In this document: in pieces, positions 20,725 to 29,265 of the stretch
Position numbering within the stretch: position 1 is the first letter of the stretch
How the letters are laid out: every line of letters starts with the position of its first letter
Source: Prevotellaceae bacterium UBA1716
GTDB taxonomy: Bacteria; Bacteroidota; Bacteroidia; Bacteroidales; Bacteroidaceae
DNA length: 36,843 bases
Assembly: GCA_002317225.1 (NCBI GenBank)
Contig: DCIW01000041.1
Location: 4,288 to 41,130 of the forward strand
Reading direction: 5' to 3'
Notes under the pieces: generated by a model
The model's input: the letters and a program-made list of their open reading frames with translations, nothing else
The model's database searches: none
Told to the model about the DNA's origin: nothing
Position numbers and translations under genes: made by a program

Positions 20725-22242
20725 ATGCTTACACAACAAGACAAAGATTTTCTTGCTCAGAAAGGTATCTCTGAGGAGAAACTGAATGCTCAGCTTCACT
20801 GCTTCGAAACAGGTTTCCCATTTCTCAAATTAGCAGGAGCGGCTTCACCGGAAAAAGGTATCACAATTCCTAACGATGCAGAGAAGGCTGACTATCTCGC
20901 TGCATGGGATGCTTATCTTCAGGGTACAGGTAAGGTACTGAAATTTGTCCCAGCAAGTGGTGCTGCAAGCCGTATGTTCAAGGACTTGTTCGAATTCCTT
21001 GATGGCGAAAGTGATGTTCCCGCAAATGATTTCATCAAGAAATTCTTTGATAATGTACACAACTTTGCTTTCTTCGCTACTCTCAACGCCGCTTGCGAAA
21101 AGAACGAAGGCAAGGGTATCGATGCTCTTGTTGCGGAAGGCAATTACAAGGCTGTCATCGCTAACCTCCTTGGTGATAAGGGTTTGAACTACGGAAAACT
21201 CCCTAAGGGTCTCCTCCAGTTCCACTCTTATGAGGCTGGTGCTCGTACTCCTCTCGAAGAACATCTCGTAGAAGGTGCTCTCTATGCTGGTGGTAAGGAA
21301 GGTAATGTGAATGTGCACTTTACTGTAAGCCCAGAGCATCGTCCATTGTTTGAGGCTCTCGTTGCTGCTAAGTCTGCTGAATATGCAGAGAAGTTTGGAG
21401 TAGATTATAGTGTTAGTTTCTCTGAGCAGAAGTCAAGTACTGACACTGTTGCAGCAAACCCAGACAACACTCCATTCCGCGAAAACGGCAAGATTCTCTT
21501 CCGTCCAGGTGGTCATGGTGCTCTCATCGAGAATCTTAACGACCTCGATGCTGACGTTATCTTCATCAAGAATATTGATAATGTAGTGCCAGACCGTTTG
21601 AAGGCAGAGACTGTTGAATATAAGAAACTTATTGCTGGTGTGCTTGTTAGCAAGCAGAAGAAGGCTTTCGAATACATCGAACTTCTTGACTCAGGCAAAT
21701 ACAATCACGCTCAACTCGAGGAAATCATTCACTTCCTCCACAATGACATCTGCCTCCGTAACCCAGAACTCAAGGAACTTGAGGATGCAGAACTTGCTAT
21801 CTATCTCAAGAATAAGCTCAACCGCCCTATGCGTGTTTGCGGTATGGTGAAGAATGTGGGCGAACCTGGTGGTGGTCCATTCCTCGCTTACAATCCTGAC
21901 GGAACTATCTCGCTCCAGATTCTTGAGAGCAGTCAGATTGACAAGAATAATGCAGAATATCTTGCTATGTTCAATGGCGGTACTCACTTCAACCCAGTTG
22001 ACCTCGTTTGTGCTGTTAAGGACTATAAGGGAAATAAGTTTGACCTCACTAAGTATGTTGACCCTCAGACAGGTTTCATCTCTTCAAAGTCTAAGAGCGG
22101 TAAGGAACTCAAGGCTCTCGAACTCCCAGGTCTTTGGAACGGTGCCATGTCTGATTGGAACACCATCTTCGTAGAAGTAAGCCTCGGCACATTCAACCCT
22201 GTAAAGACTGTGAACGACTTGCTTCGCGAACAGCACCAGTAA
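20725..22242 (+). CDS. DUF4301 family protein
   Basis: A 505-residue protein of the Bacteroidetes DUF4301 family, function unknown. It is cytoplasmic by composition (no signal peptide or membrane segment). Conserved-looking parts are the start (L-T-Q-Q-D-K-D-F-L-A-Q-K-G-I), P-A-S-G-A-A-S-R-M-F-K-D-L, R-P-G-G-H-G-A-L-I-E-N-L-N and G-E-P-G-G-G-P-F. The glycine-rich segments, with I-F-I-K-N-I-D-N-V-V-P-D, recall nucleotidyltransferase-type sugar-nucleotide enzymes, which is only a suggestion. Codon use is strongly host-like, pointing to a well-expressed native gene. Confidence 0.88.
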   Translation: MLTQQDKDFLAQKGISEEKLNAQLHCFETGFPFLKLAGAASPEKGITIPNDAEKADYLAAWDAYLQGTGKVLKFVPASGAASRMFKDLFEFLDGESDVPANDFIKKFFDNVHNFAFFATLNAACEKNEGKGIDALVAEGNYKAVIANLLGDKGLNYGKLPKGLLQFHSYEAGARTPLEEHLVEGALYAGGKEGNVNVHFTVSPEHRPLFEALVAAKSAEYAEKFGVDYSVSFSEQKSSTDTVAANPDNTPFRENGKILFRPGGHGALIENLNDLDADVIFIKNIDNVVPDRLKAETVEYKKLIAGVLVSKQKKAFEYIELLDSGKYNHAQLEEIIHFLHNDICLRNPELKELEDAELAIYLKNKLNRPMRVCGMVKNVGEPGGGPFLAYNPDGTISLQILESSQIDKNNAEYLAMFNGGTHFNPVDLVCAVKDYKGNKFDLTKYVDPQTGFISSKSKSGKELKALELPGLWNGAMSDWNTIFVEVSLGTFNPVKTVNDLLREQHQ

Positions 22243-22365
22243 AGCCCCCTATCTCCCCAAGGGGGCAGCCATCCGGATAGTTCAAGATGGTTTGCATGGG
22301 GGATTAATCATCAAGGTCATCTTCCTCCCAACCGGATGGCCGCCCCCTTCGGGGGTCGGGGGGCC
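22243..22365. repeat. Foldback element filling the purT leader
   Basis: Two G/C-rich units of about 38 bp face each other. The best arms are 22261-22276 and 22332-22347 (GGGGGC-A-GCCATCCGG against its complement, one mismatch). Outer CCCCC/GGGGG tracts also pair. The element runs from the base after the DUF4301 stop to 5 bp before the purT start. Confidence 0.75.
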
Positions 22366-22370
22366 TATTA

Positions 22371-23549
22371 ATGAAGAAAATAATGCTTTTGGGTAGTGGC
22401 GAACTCGGTAAGGAGTTCGTCATTGCCTGTAAAAGAAAAGGACAATATGTAATCGCTTGCGACTCATACAATAATGCTCCTGCTATGCAGGTTGCTGACG
22501 CTCGCGAAGTGTTCTCAATGCTTGATGGCGATGCCCTTATGGCTGCTGTGAAGAAGCACAACCCGGACATCATCGTTCCTGAAATCGAGGCTATCCGCAC
22601 AGAGAAACTGTATGAGTGCGAAGAGATGGGCATTCAAGTGGTGCCAAGTGCTCGTGCTGTGAACTTCACGATGAACCGAAAGGCAATTCGTGAACTCGCA
22701 CACACAGAACTTGGTCTCAAGACTGCCAACTATAAGTATGCCAAGACTTTCGAAGAGTTTAAGGCTGCAGCAGATGAGATTGGTTATCCTTTCATCGTCA
22801 AGCCTCTCATGTCTTCAAGTGGCCATGGACAAAGCAAGGTGGACTCTCCTGCCGAACTCGATGCCGCATGGAAATGTGCAGCAGAAGGTGCTCGTGGTGA
22901 TATCAAGGAGGTCATCGTAGAACAATTCATCAAGTTTGACTACGAAATCACTCTCCTCACCGTCACTCAGAAGGAAGGTCCTACCCTCTTCTGCGGTCCT
23001 ATCGGCCATGTGCAGAAAGGTGGTGACTATCGCGAGAGTTTCCAACCTGTGCCTATGATGCCCGAACATCTTGCTGAAGCTCAACGTATGGCTGATGAGG
23101 TGACAAAGGCTTTAACCGGTGCGGGCATTTGGGGAGTGGAATTCTTTATCAGCAATACTGATGGAGTTTACTTCTCCGAACTCTCTCCTCGCCCACACGA
23201 CACAGGTATGGTCACACTTTCAGGATGTCAGGACCTTAGCGAATTCGAACTCCATTGTCGTGCCGTTCTTGGTTATCCTATCCCAGAAATCAAGCAGTTG
23301 ATGCTCGGTGCAAGTGCGGTAATACTTTCTGATGTCACAACAACCAACCCTGACTATGAGGGCATAGAAGATGTATGTGCCGCAACAAACACATATCTCC
23401 GCATATTCGGCAAACCTGATGTGGCTCATGTAGGTCGTCGTATGGGAGTTGTGGTTTGCTATGATGATTTGAATGGCGACCTCGATGCACTCCGCGAAAA
23501 GTGCAAGGAACTCGCTGCAAAGGTAAAAGTAATTGATGGAAATAATTAA
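22371..23549 (+). CDS. purT: Formate-dependent phosphoribosylglycinamide formyltransferase PurT
   Basis: PurT makes formyl-GAR from GAR, formate and ATP in purine synthesis, replacing folate-dependent PurN. The 392-residue ATP-grasp protein matches the family in length. Motifs: M-L-L-G-S-G-E-L-G-K-E near the start, P-E-I-E-A-I, F-I-V-K-P-L-M-S-S-S-G-H-G-Q-S (ATP-grasp loop), V-E-F-F and E-L-S-P-R-P-H-D-T-G-M-V-T. The rsmG start lies inside its last codons. No separate promoter is visible after the foldback element, so expression may come from the DUF4301 transcript. Confidence 0.96.
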   Translation: MKKIMLLGSGELGKEFVIACKRKGQYVIACDSYNNAPAMQVADAREVFSMLDGDALMAAVKKHNPDIIVPEIEAIRTEKLYECEEMGIQVVPSARAVNFTMNRKAIRELAHTELGLKTANYKYAKTFEEFKAAADEIGYPFIVKPLMSSSGHGQSKVDSPAELDAAWKCAAEGARGDIKEVIVEQFIKFDYEITLLTVTQKEGPTLFCGPIGHVQKGGDYRESFQPVPMMPEHLAEAQRMADEVTKALTGAGIWGVEFFISNTDGVYFSELSPRPHDTGMVTLSGCQDLSEFELHCRAVLGYPIPEIKQLMLGASAVILSDVTTTNPDYEGIEDVCAATNTYLRIFGKPDVAHVGRRMGVVVCYDDLNGDLDALREKCKELAAKVKVIDGNN

Positions 23550-24162
23550 GAAATACTTCCCAAATCTAACAGAGACTCAGCTGGGGCAATTCGCCCAGCT
23601 CGAGGCTCTGTACAATGACTGGAATGCGAAGATTAACGTCATCTCACGCAAGGATATCCAGAACCTCTACGAACACCATGTACTACATTCACTTGGTATT
23701 GCTGAAGTGGTCAACTTCAAACCAGGCACAGAGGTATTGGATTTTGGTACAGGTGGTGGTTTCCCAGGCATTCCTTTGGCTATCATGTTCCCAGACACGA
23801 AGTTCCACCTTGTGGACTCTATCGGTAAGAAAGTCCGTGTAGCTCAATCTATTGCTGACAGCATCGGACTCAAGAATGTGAAGACCAGCCATTCTCGCGT
23901 AGAGGAAATCAAAGACAAGTATGACTTTATCGTCACTCGTGCCGTGATGCCTCTCATCGACCTTGTCAAGATTTCGCGCAAGAACTTGAAGAAAGAGATG
24001 ATTAACGGTTTGCCTAACGGTATCATCGCCCTCAAGGGGGGCGAACTTGAACGCGAAATGGCAACCATGAAGAATATCTGCACCGTTTGGGATTTGTCCG
24101 ACTATTTCGAAGAGGAATATTTCGAGACCAAGAAGGTGGTACACGTAGGTTTGAAAGTGTAA
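23536..24162 (+). CDS. rsmG: 16S rRNA (guanine527-N7)-methyltransferase RsmG
   Basis: RsmG methylates N7 of G527 in 16S rRNA; loss in other bacteria gives low-level streptomycin resistance. The Rossmann SAM-binding motif V-L-D-F-G-T-G-G-G-F-P-G-I-P is clear at about 67-80, with W-N-A-K-I-N-V-I-S-R-K before it and V-T-R-A-V after it. I start at the ATG at 23536 (208 residues), which overlaps purT by 14 bp, rather than the adjacent TTG. Confidence 0.95.
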   Translation: MEIIKKYFPNLTETQLGQFAQLEALYNDWNAKINVISRKDIQNLYEHHVLHSLGIAEVVNFKPGTEVLDFGTGGGFPGIPLAIMFPDTKFHLVDSIGKKVRVAQSIADSIGLKNVKTSHSRVEEIKDKYDFIVTRAVMPLIDLVKISRKNLKKEMINGLPNGIIALKGGELEREMATMKNICTVWDLSDYFEEEYFETKKVVHVGLKV

Positions 24163-24181
24163 TTAAATTCATAATCGAATT

Positions 24182-24826
24182 ATGAATAACAAAAAGTTTG
24201 AAGTTAATCCACTCGGAGTGAACTGCTATGTGCTGAGTGACGAAACAAAAGAGGCTGTAATTATTGATTGCGGTTGCTTCCATCCTGACGAGTGGAAAGA
24301 CATCAAGGATTATATAGACAGCGAGGGACTGGTGGTTAAGCATCTGCTCAACACCCATCTTCACTTTGATCATATCATGGGAATTCCGATGGCATACAAC
24401 GACCTCGGGCTCTCTCCGGAAGCGAACAAAAGCGACCTATATATATATAATAAGGTGGAAGAACAGGTGGAAAAAGTTTGTGGCATCAAAATTGCTCATG
24501 TAGAAATGCCGGCACTCGGCAAAGAACTCCGTGATGGCGACGAGGTAGAGTTCGGCACTCACAAACTTCTCGTGATCCAGACTCCGGGACATACACCGGG
24601 TGGCATCTGCTTCTACTGCAAAGAGGAGAATGTGCTCTTTACGGGCGATACGCTTTTCCGTATGTCAGTCGGAAGAACAGACTTGGACGGTGGAAGCCAC
24701 AAGGAACTCCAACAGAGCATTCGCGAACGCCTCTCCATCCTTCCTCCCGAGACTGTAGCCTACCCTGGTCACGGTCCTTCGACCACTATCGCGGATGAAT
24801 GCAAGTATAATCCGTATTTCATCTAA
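24182..24826 (+). CDS. MBL-fold metallo-hydrolase (glyoxalase II-like)
   Basis: A 214-residue metallo-beta-lactamase-fold hydrolase. The metal-binding set is complete: H59, H61, D63 and H64 in T-H-L-H-F-D-H, H137 in T-P-G-H-T-P-G, D156 in F-T-G-D-T-L-F and H197 in Y-P-G-H-G. The short length without the C-terminal glutathione-binding domain fits the YcbL-like glyoxalase II subgroup; the substrate is unknown. It lies 19 bp after rsmG, same strand. Confidence 0.92.
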   Translation: MNNKKFEVNPLGVNCYVLSDETKEAVIIDCGCFHPDEWKDIKDYIDSEGLVVKHLLNTHLHFDHIMGIPMAYNDLGLSPEANKSDLYIYNKVEEQVEKVCGIKIAHVEMPALGKELRDGDEVEFGTHKLLVIQTPGHTPGGICFYCKEENVLFTGDTLFRMSVGRTDLDGGSHKELQQSIRERLSILPPETVAYPGHGPSTTIADECKYNPYFI

Positions 24827-24843
24827 AAAATGTAGTAATCACT

Positions 24844-26100
24844 TTGGAAAAGAACGACAAGACAATTCAGAATATCAAGAACAGGTACGGTATCGTAGGT
24901 AATTCGGACGGACTGCTCAGAGCGTTGGAGATAGCCATTATGGTTGCCTCCCGCGACCTTTCCGTGCTCATCATCGGTGAAAGCGGTGTTGGTAAGGAAG
25001 TCATCCCACGAATCATCCACGACAACTCTGCCCGCAAGCATAACAAATACTTCGCCATCAACTGCGGAAGTATTCCTGAAGGAACCATCGACTCCGAACT
25101 CTTTGGACACGCAAAAGGTGCTTTCACAGGTGCTGTTGGCGAACGCGAAGGCTATTTCGGTGCCGCTGATGGAGGAACACTTTTCCTCGATGAGGTGGGC
25201 GAACTTCCGCTTGCCACTCAGGCGCGCCTACTCCGTGTGCTCGAAACTGGCGAATACATCCGTGTGGGCGAAAGTACTCCAAAGAAGACTAACGTGCGTA
25301 TCGTTGCTGCAACCAACGTAAATATGGGTAAGGCAATCAGCGAAGGAAAATTTCGTAGCGACCTATATTATCGTCTCAACACCATTCCAATCAACCTACC
25401 TCCGCTCCGCGAACGAGGACGAGACATCGAACTCATCTTCCGCAAGTTCGCTCGTGACATAGCCGACAAATACCATTGCGAACCTATCAGTCTCTCAGCC
25501 GAAGCTAAGGAGCGTCTTCTAAATTACACTTGGCCTGGTAATATTAGACAACTCCGTAATCTCACCGAGCAATTGAGTGCGATGTATCCGGAACAGGATA
25601 TTCTGCCAGAAATGCTCAATGACTTCGACATAACTGACGACAGCCATGTAGGAGCAGGTATTGTCGTTTCGAATCCTCATTGCAAAAGTAGTGACCAGAC
25701 AGTCCATCAATACGAACTTGAACGGGAAAGGATTTTCACGACGTTAATGATGCTTACGGATAAGGTCCATGAACTTGACAACATCATCTACAATTTGCAA
25801 CAAGGTAGAGCAGCCGCCCCTACAGGCATAAACCTTCCCGTTGCCCACCCTGATCCTGTCAGAAGAATTGACTCCAACCCTCAAGCCACAGAAATAATTG
25901 AAACACTCAAGGAGATAGATGATGAAGATCCGAAGGAAGGAGGGTCGCTATCTATCAAAAAACATGAGAAAGACTCTATCAAAGAGGCACTTGAACGCCA
26001 TCACCAGAACCGACGCAAGGCTGCAAAGGACCTCGAGATTTCAGAGCGGAGCCTCTATCGAAAGATAAAGAAATACGGACTTGATCAAGAAATGGACTAA
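24844..26100 (+). CDS. Sigma-54-dependent transcriptional activator
   Basis: A 418-residue activator with a sigma-54 AAA+ domain near the N-terminus and no sensor domain before it. Motifs: Walker A G-E-S-G-V-G-K-E (45-52), G-A-F-T-G-A (92-97) contacting sigma-54, Walker B G-T-L-F-L-D-E (111-117), L-P-P-L-R-E-R and W-P-G-N-I-R-Q-L. The C-terminus (about 372-415: L-E-R-H-H-Q-N-R-R-K-A-A-K-D-L-E-I-S-E-R-S-L-Y) is a Fis-type helix-turn-helix. The start is a TTG, as no in-frame ATG precedes the conserved domain. It heads the lptE-TPR-secG group typical of Bacteroidales. Confidence 0.92.
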   Translation: MEKNDKTIQNIKNRYGIVGNSDGLLRALEIAIMVASRDLSVLIIGESGVGKEVIPRIIHDNSARKHNKYFAINCGSIPEGTIDSELFGHAKGAFTGAVGEREGYFGAADGGTLFLDEVGELPLATQARLLRVLETGEYIRVGESTPKKTNVRIVAATNVNMGKAISEGKFRSDLYYRLNTIPINLPPLRERGRDIELIFRKFARDIADKYHCEPISLSAEAKERLLNYTWPGNIRQLRNLTEQLSAMYPEQDILPEMLNDFDITDDSHVGAGIVVSNPHCKSSDQTVHQYELERERIFTTLMMLTDKVHELDNIIYNLQQGRAAAPTGINLPVAHPDPVRRIDSNPQATEIIETLKEIDDEDPKEGGSLSIKKHEKDSIKEALERHHQNRRKAAKDLEISERSLYRKIKKYGLDQEMD

Positions 26101-26132
26101 TATTATCAGTCTGCTTCGAAGTATTGGAATAT

Positions 26133-26672
26133 ATGAAACATCTATTCGACATATTAAAAAGACATTACATAATTTTGGGATTAGCCGTCGCTTGCGTAAT
26201 CATTCCTACGGCTTGCACCATCAGTTATGGCTTCACATCCATTGGCGGCCTTGACTATTCGAAGGTGAAGTCTGTCAGCTTTGACAAGTTCCCGATCCGT
26301 TCTTCATACGTTTGGGCACCAATGGAAGCAATGTTCTACGATTCGATGCAGAAAGAATTTGCATCAAAAACTAAGCTCAAAGTGCTGAAACGCAATGGTG
26401 ACCTTGCTCTTGCAGGCGAAATCGTCGAGTACTCCCAAACAAACAAGAGTGTTGCAGCAGATGGTTATTCTGCCCAAACACAATTAAAAATGACAGTCAA
26501 CGTCCGTTTCACCAACAATTCAAAGCATGAAGAAGATTTTGAGCAACGCTTCTCGGCTACTACAGTCTACGATTCTTCGCAGTCGTTGGCATCAGTACAA
26601 GAAGAACTTGTTCAAGAAATGATTGACGATATCATAGACCAGATTTTTAATGCCACCGTTGCAAACTGGTAA
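26133..26672 (+). CDS. lptE: LPS-assembly lipoprotein LptE
   Basis: LptE plugs and assembles the outer-membrane LPS translocon LptD. The 179-residue protein starts with a long signal peptide ending in lipobox I-P-T-A-C, followed by T-I-S-Y-G-F-T and a beta-rich domain with V-S-F-D-K-F-P and L-A-G-E-I-V-E-Y, in line with Bacteroidetes LptE. I choose the ATG at 26133 over the TTG at 26124. Position between the sigma-54 activator and the TPR/secG genes supports the call. Confidence 0.87.
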   Translation: MKHLFDILKRHYIILGLAVACVIIPTACTISYGFTSIGGLDYSKVKSVSFDKFPIRSSYVWAPMEAMFYDSMQKEFASKTKLKVLKRNGDLALAGEIVEYSQTNKSVAADGYSAQTQLKMTVNVRFTNNSKHEEDFEQRFSATTVYDSSQSLASVQEELVQEMIDDIIDQIFNATVANW

Positions 26673-26680
26673 TGGCACTT

Positions 26681-26727
26681 AACTATTGGACATTTACCAT
26701 TTAACTATTTACCATTTACCATAAATA
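26681..26727. repeat. Degenerate heptamer-like repeat
   Basis: ATTTACC- and TTTAACT-type units repeat with a mostly 7-bp rhythm between lptE and the next gene, similar in style to the ATTCCTA array at 3184. Confidence 0.6.
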
Positions 26728-26753
26728 GGAATGCTCATCGACAGAATTAGAAA

Positions 26754-27527
26754 ATGATAGATATAAAAGAATTAATACAAGATACAACAAAACTCTCGGC
26801 CGAAACTCTGCCCGAGCTCAGAGAGATTGTGGAAAAGTACCCGTTCTACCAATCTGCAAGACTTCTCCTCGTAGCAAATCTATATCTGCTTCGTGATGCA
26901 GCCTTTGGCAAGGAACTTCGTAAGGCAAGTGTGATGGTCCCCGACCGTACAGCCCTTTTCAATCTCACCGAAGGCTGCAACTACAAGATTGAAGCCCAAA
27001 GCATAGCCTCTTCCATCATCGAGACAGAAAGCGACAGCAATCGTACTATCGACCTTATCGACTCTTTCTTAAACAATAGGCCTGAGGATGATAATGAGCA
27101 GTCGGCTGACAAGCCTTCGATTGCAGACCTCACTACCGACTATGCTTCGTTCCTCCTGACTAAGGACGATATAAAGAAAGATGAGAAGGAAGAGGATGAT
27201 GCTCCAAAACTTCGTGGTGCCGATCTCATCGACAACTTTATCGAAGAGACTAAAGGCAAGCAACGATTTGAGATGCCGGAACTCGAAGACGACTACTTTG
27301 CAAATGAGGCTTCAAACGGTGAAAAAGATTTCACTTCACCAACACTTTCGGATGAAGATGAGGAAATTTATACCGAAAGTATGGTTAATATTTACATCAG
27401 ACAGCAAAGATATGAGCAAGCTTTAGAAATATTACGCAAAATTTGTTTGAATAATCCAAAAAAAAGTAGTAACTTTGCCGCGCAAATAAAATTGCTCGAG
27501 ATTATCATCGCAAAAAATAACAAATAA
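26754..27527 (+). CDS. TPR-like protein between lptE and secG
   Basis: A 257-residue protein without signal peptide. The N-terminal ~70 residues are helical (E-L-R-E-I-V-E-K-Y-P-F-Y-Q-S-A-R-L-L-L). The middle is acidic and low in order (D-E-K-E-E-D-D-A-P, F-E-M-P-E-L-E-D-D-Y-F). The end has one TPR-like helix pair (M-V-N-I-Y-I-R-Q-Q-R-Y-E-Q-A-L-E-I-L-R-K-I). The gene is regularly found in this place in Bacteroidales; its function is not known to me. SecG follows after 14 bp. Confidence 0.82.
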   Translation: MIDIKELIQDTTKLSAETLPELREIVEKYPFYQSARLLLVANLYLLRDAAFGKELRKASVMVPDRTALFNLTEGCNYKIEAQSIASSIIETESDSNRTIDLIDSFLNNRPEDDNEQSADKPSIADLTTDYASFLLTKDDIKKDEKEEDDAPKLRGADLIDNFIEETKGKQRFEMPELEDDYFANEASNGEKDFTSPTLSDEDEEIYTESMVNIYIRQQRYEQALEILRKICLNNPKKSSNFAAQIKLLEIIIAKNNK

Positions 27528-27541
27528 AACTTATAAAACAA

Positions 27542-27859
27542 ATGTATCCATTTATCATCTCACTCATGCTTGTTGCATCAGTTCTCATGTGTATCATCGT
27601 TCTTATCCAGGAATCTAAGGGTGGCGGTCTCGCTTCAAACGTGTCGAGCGCTAACCAGATTATGGGTGTTCGTAAGACTACAGACTTCCTCGAGAAGGGA
27701 ACATGGGTTCTCGCAGCAGCAATGGTTATTATCAGCGTTATTTCTGTTGCATTCGTTCCAAAGACAAATGTAGAAGAAACTCCAATCAACGTTTCTGCAC
27801 CAGCTCCAACAACTGATGCTAACAACGTACCATCATTCCCTGCTAGCCAGCAGAAATAA
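27542..27859 (+). CDS. secG: Preprotein translocase subunit SecG
   Basis: SecG is the small third subunit of the SecYEG channel. The 105-residue protein has two membrane segments (about 3-22 and 57-76) and the conserved loop V-L-I-Q-E-S-K-G-G-G-L-A-S between them. A Pro/Ala/Thr-rich C-terminal tail follows, as usual in Bacteroidetes SecG. It is the last gene of the group and is ended by the hairpin at 27881-27912. Confidence 0.95.
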   Translation: MYPFIISLMLVASVLMCIIVLIQESKGGGLASNVSSANQIMGVRKTTDFLEKGTWVLAAAMVIISVISVAFVPKTNVEETPINVSAPAPTTDANNVPSFPASQQK

Positions 27860-27880
27860 GGAAAAAATCCATTACAAATA

Positions 27881-27912
27881 AAAATGGAGATACAAGGGTG
27901 TATCTCCATTTT
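27881..27912 (+). terminator. Terminator after secG
   Basis: Perfect 12-bp stem AAAATGGAGATA/TATCTCCATTTT (27881-27892 with 27901-27912) followed by a T-rich stretch. Confidence 0.9.
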
Positions 27913-27980
27913 ATTTGCTTATTTGCACTTTTTAAGAAAATAAATGTGCAAAAACACTTTTTTATTTAAAAGAATATTCT

Positions 27981-27988
27981 TACCTTTG
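27981..27988 (+). promoter_or_regulatory. -7 box directly before a start codon
   Basis: TACCTTTG ends only 4 bp before the ATG at 27993. With transcription starting a few bases after the box, the mRNA would have practically no leader. Confidence 0.6.
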
Positions 27989-27992
27989 CACC

Positions 27993-29183
27993 ATGATTAG
28001 TTTGTCAAGACATATTGAGCTTTTGCTACTTGAGCACAATTGCGTAATTGTGCCTGGACTTGGTGGCTTTATAGCAAACACTGCCAGTGCCGTCTACAAT
28101 GATGGACCTGATGGTGACAGACTATTCATTCCACCTTACCGCACAATCGGTTTCAATCCAAAACTTCAGGTTAACGATGGCTTGCTTGTTCAATCCTATA
28201 TGCAAGCTTACGATGCTTCTTACCCTGCTGCATACTTGCAGATGGAGAAGGAGGTAGAGCAACTTAACATGCAACTCAACCTCTTTGGCGAATACAATCT
28301 TCAAGGTATTGGCACTCTACATAAGTCTCTAGGGCAGAATATCATACTTAATTCTCCTGAAGCTGGTATCCTTACCCCATCACTTTATGGTACATATTCT
28401 TTTGGAATCAAAAGTCTTGCCGAAGTAGTTAAGGAACGTGACATTCAGAATGCAGCCAATCAGGCAAACATCATGCCTATCCAGACAGAAACAGATCTCC
28501 GTCTTGATAAAAAAGATAAGCCTGAGAACGACCCCCCTGTTGTACCTATCAAGCGTAAGGACAAGAAGAAAGGTGGAGGCAAGCGTGAAATATGGGCAGA
28601 ACTTGGTATTGCTGCATCAGTTGCCGCAATCATTTTCCTCGTTTGGCTTATACCTAACACCATAACAATGAACGGAAATAAAGAGACTGTCATTGCTGGT
28701 GCTCCATATCCAAATGTAGAAATTACAAATAGAAATACCAAGGCTGATTCCAACAAGCCTGCAACAAATGCAGGAACCAAGACTACAGGATCAAAGACTG
28801 CAGAAACCAAGACTACAGGATCAAAGACTGCAGAATCCAAGACTACAGGATCAAAGACTGCAGAAAAAGCAGAAACAAAGACTGAAATAAAGGCAGAGGA
28901 CAAAACAAAGGCAAGTTCCGAAGTCAAGCCTGTTCAAAAACCAGAAGTCGTAAAAAACTACACACTCGTACTTGCAAGCTATGTCACAGAGGCTAACTCC
29001 AATATCTTGATTGAAAGATTGGCTTCCCTCGGTTTTGGCGAGGCTAAATTCATCAAGAAGGGTAAGACTACACGTGTGATTTATTCTGCTTACGAAACAG
29101 AGCAGGATGCTTACGACGCACTCCGTTCCCTCCGCGAACAGAACGAGGCATTTAAGGATGCATGGACATTGAAGATGGATTAA
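27993..29183 (+). CDS. HU-like/SPOR membrane protein
   Basis: A 396-residue Bacteroidales protein. The N-terminal ~140 residues (H-I-E-L-L-L-L-E-H-N-C-V-I-V-P-G-L-G-G-F, then G-I-G-T-L) are two CCDC81-like HU domains, one membrane segment lies at 204-222, a repeat-rich Lys/Thr linker spans about 255-315, and a SPOR domain ends the protein (about 322-396: Y-T-L-V-L-A-S-Y-V). The HU part is in the cytoplasm and the SPOR part on the peptidoglycan side, so it could link the chromosome with the septal wall; this is inference. Start chosen because the conserved domain begins at residue 5. Confidence 0.9.
   Translation: MISLSRHIELLLLEHNCVIVPGLGGFIANTASAVYNDGPDGDRLFIPPYRTIGFNPKLQVNDGLLVQSYMQAYDASYPAAYLQMEKEVEQLNMQLNLFGEYNLQGIGTLHKSLGQNIILNSPEAGILTPSLYGTYSFGIKSLAEVVKERDIQNAANQANIMPIQTETDLRLDKKDKPENDPPVVPIKRKDKKKGGGKREIWAELGIAASVAAIIFLVWLIPNTITMNGNKETVIAGAPYPNVEITNRNTKADSNKPATNAGTKTTGSKTAETKTTGSKTAESKTTGSKTAEKAETKTEIKAEDKTKASSEVKPVQKPEVVKNYTLVLASYVTEANSNILIERLASLGFGEAKFIKKGKTTRVIYSAYETEQDAYDALRSLREQNEAFKDAWTLKMD
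28776..28865. repeat. 30-bp in-frame tandem repeat in the linker
   Basis: Three 30-bp units (28776-28805, 28806-28835, 28836-28865) differing only at the unit start encode K-T-T-G-S-K-T-A-E plus T or S. The frame is kept, so copy number can change without loss of function. Confidence 0.92.
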
Positions 29184-29265
29184 ACACATTCATCTTCATT
29201 TGTTTGTAAGCAACGGGATAGCAAAGAATTATTTTAAATGACATTTAACGATTCAAAATATATTT

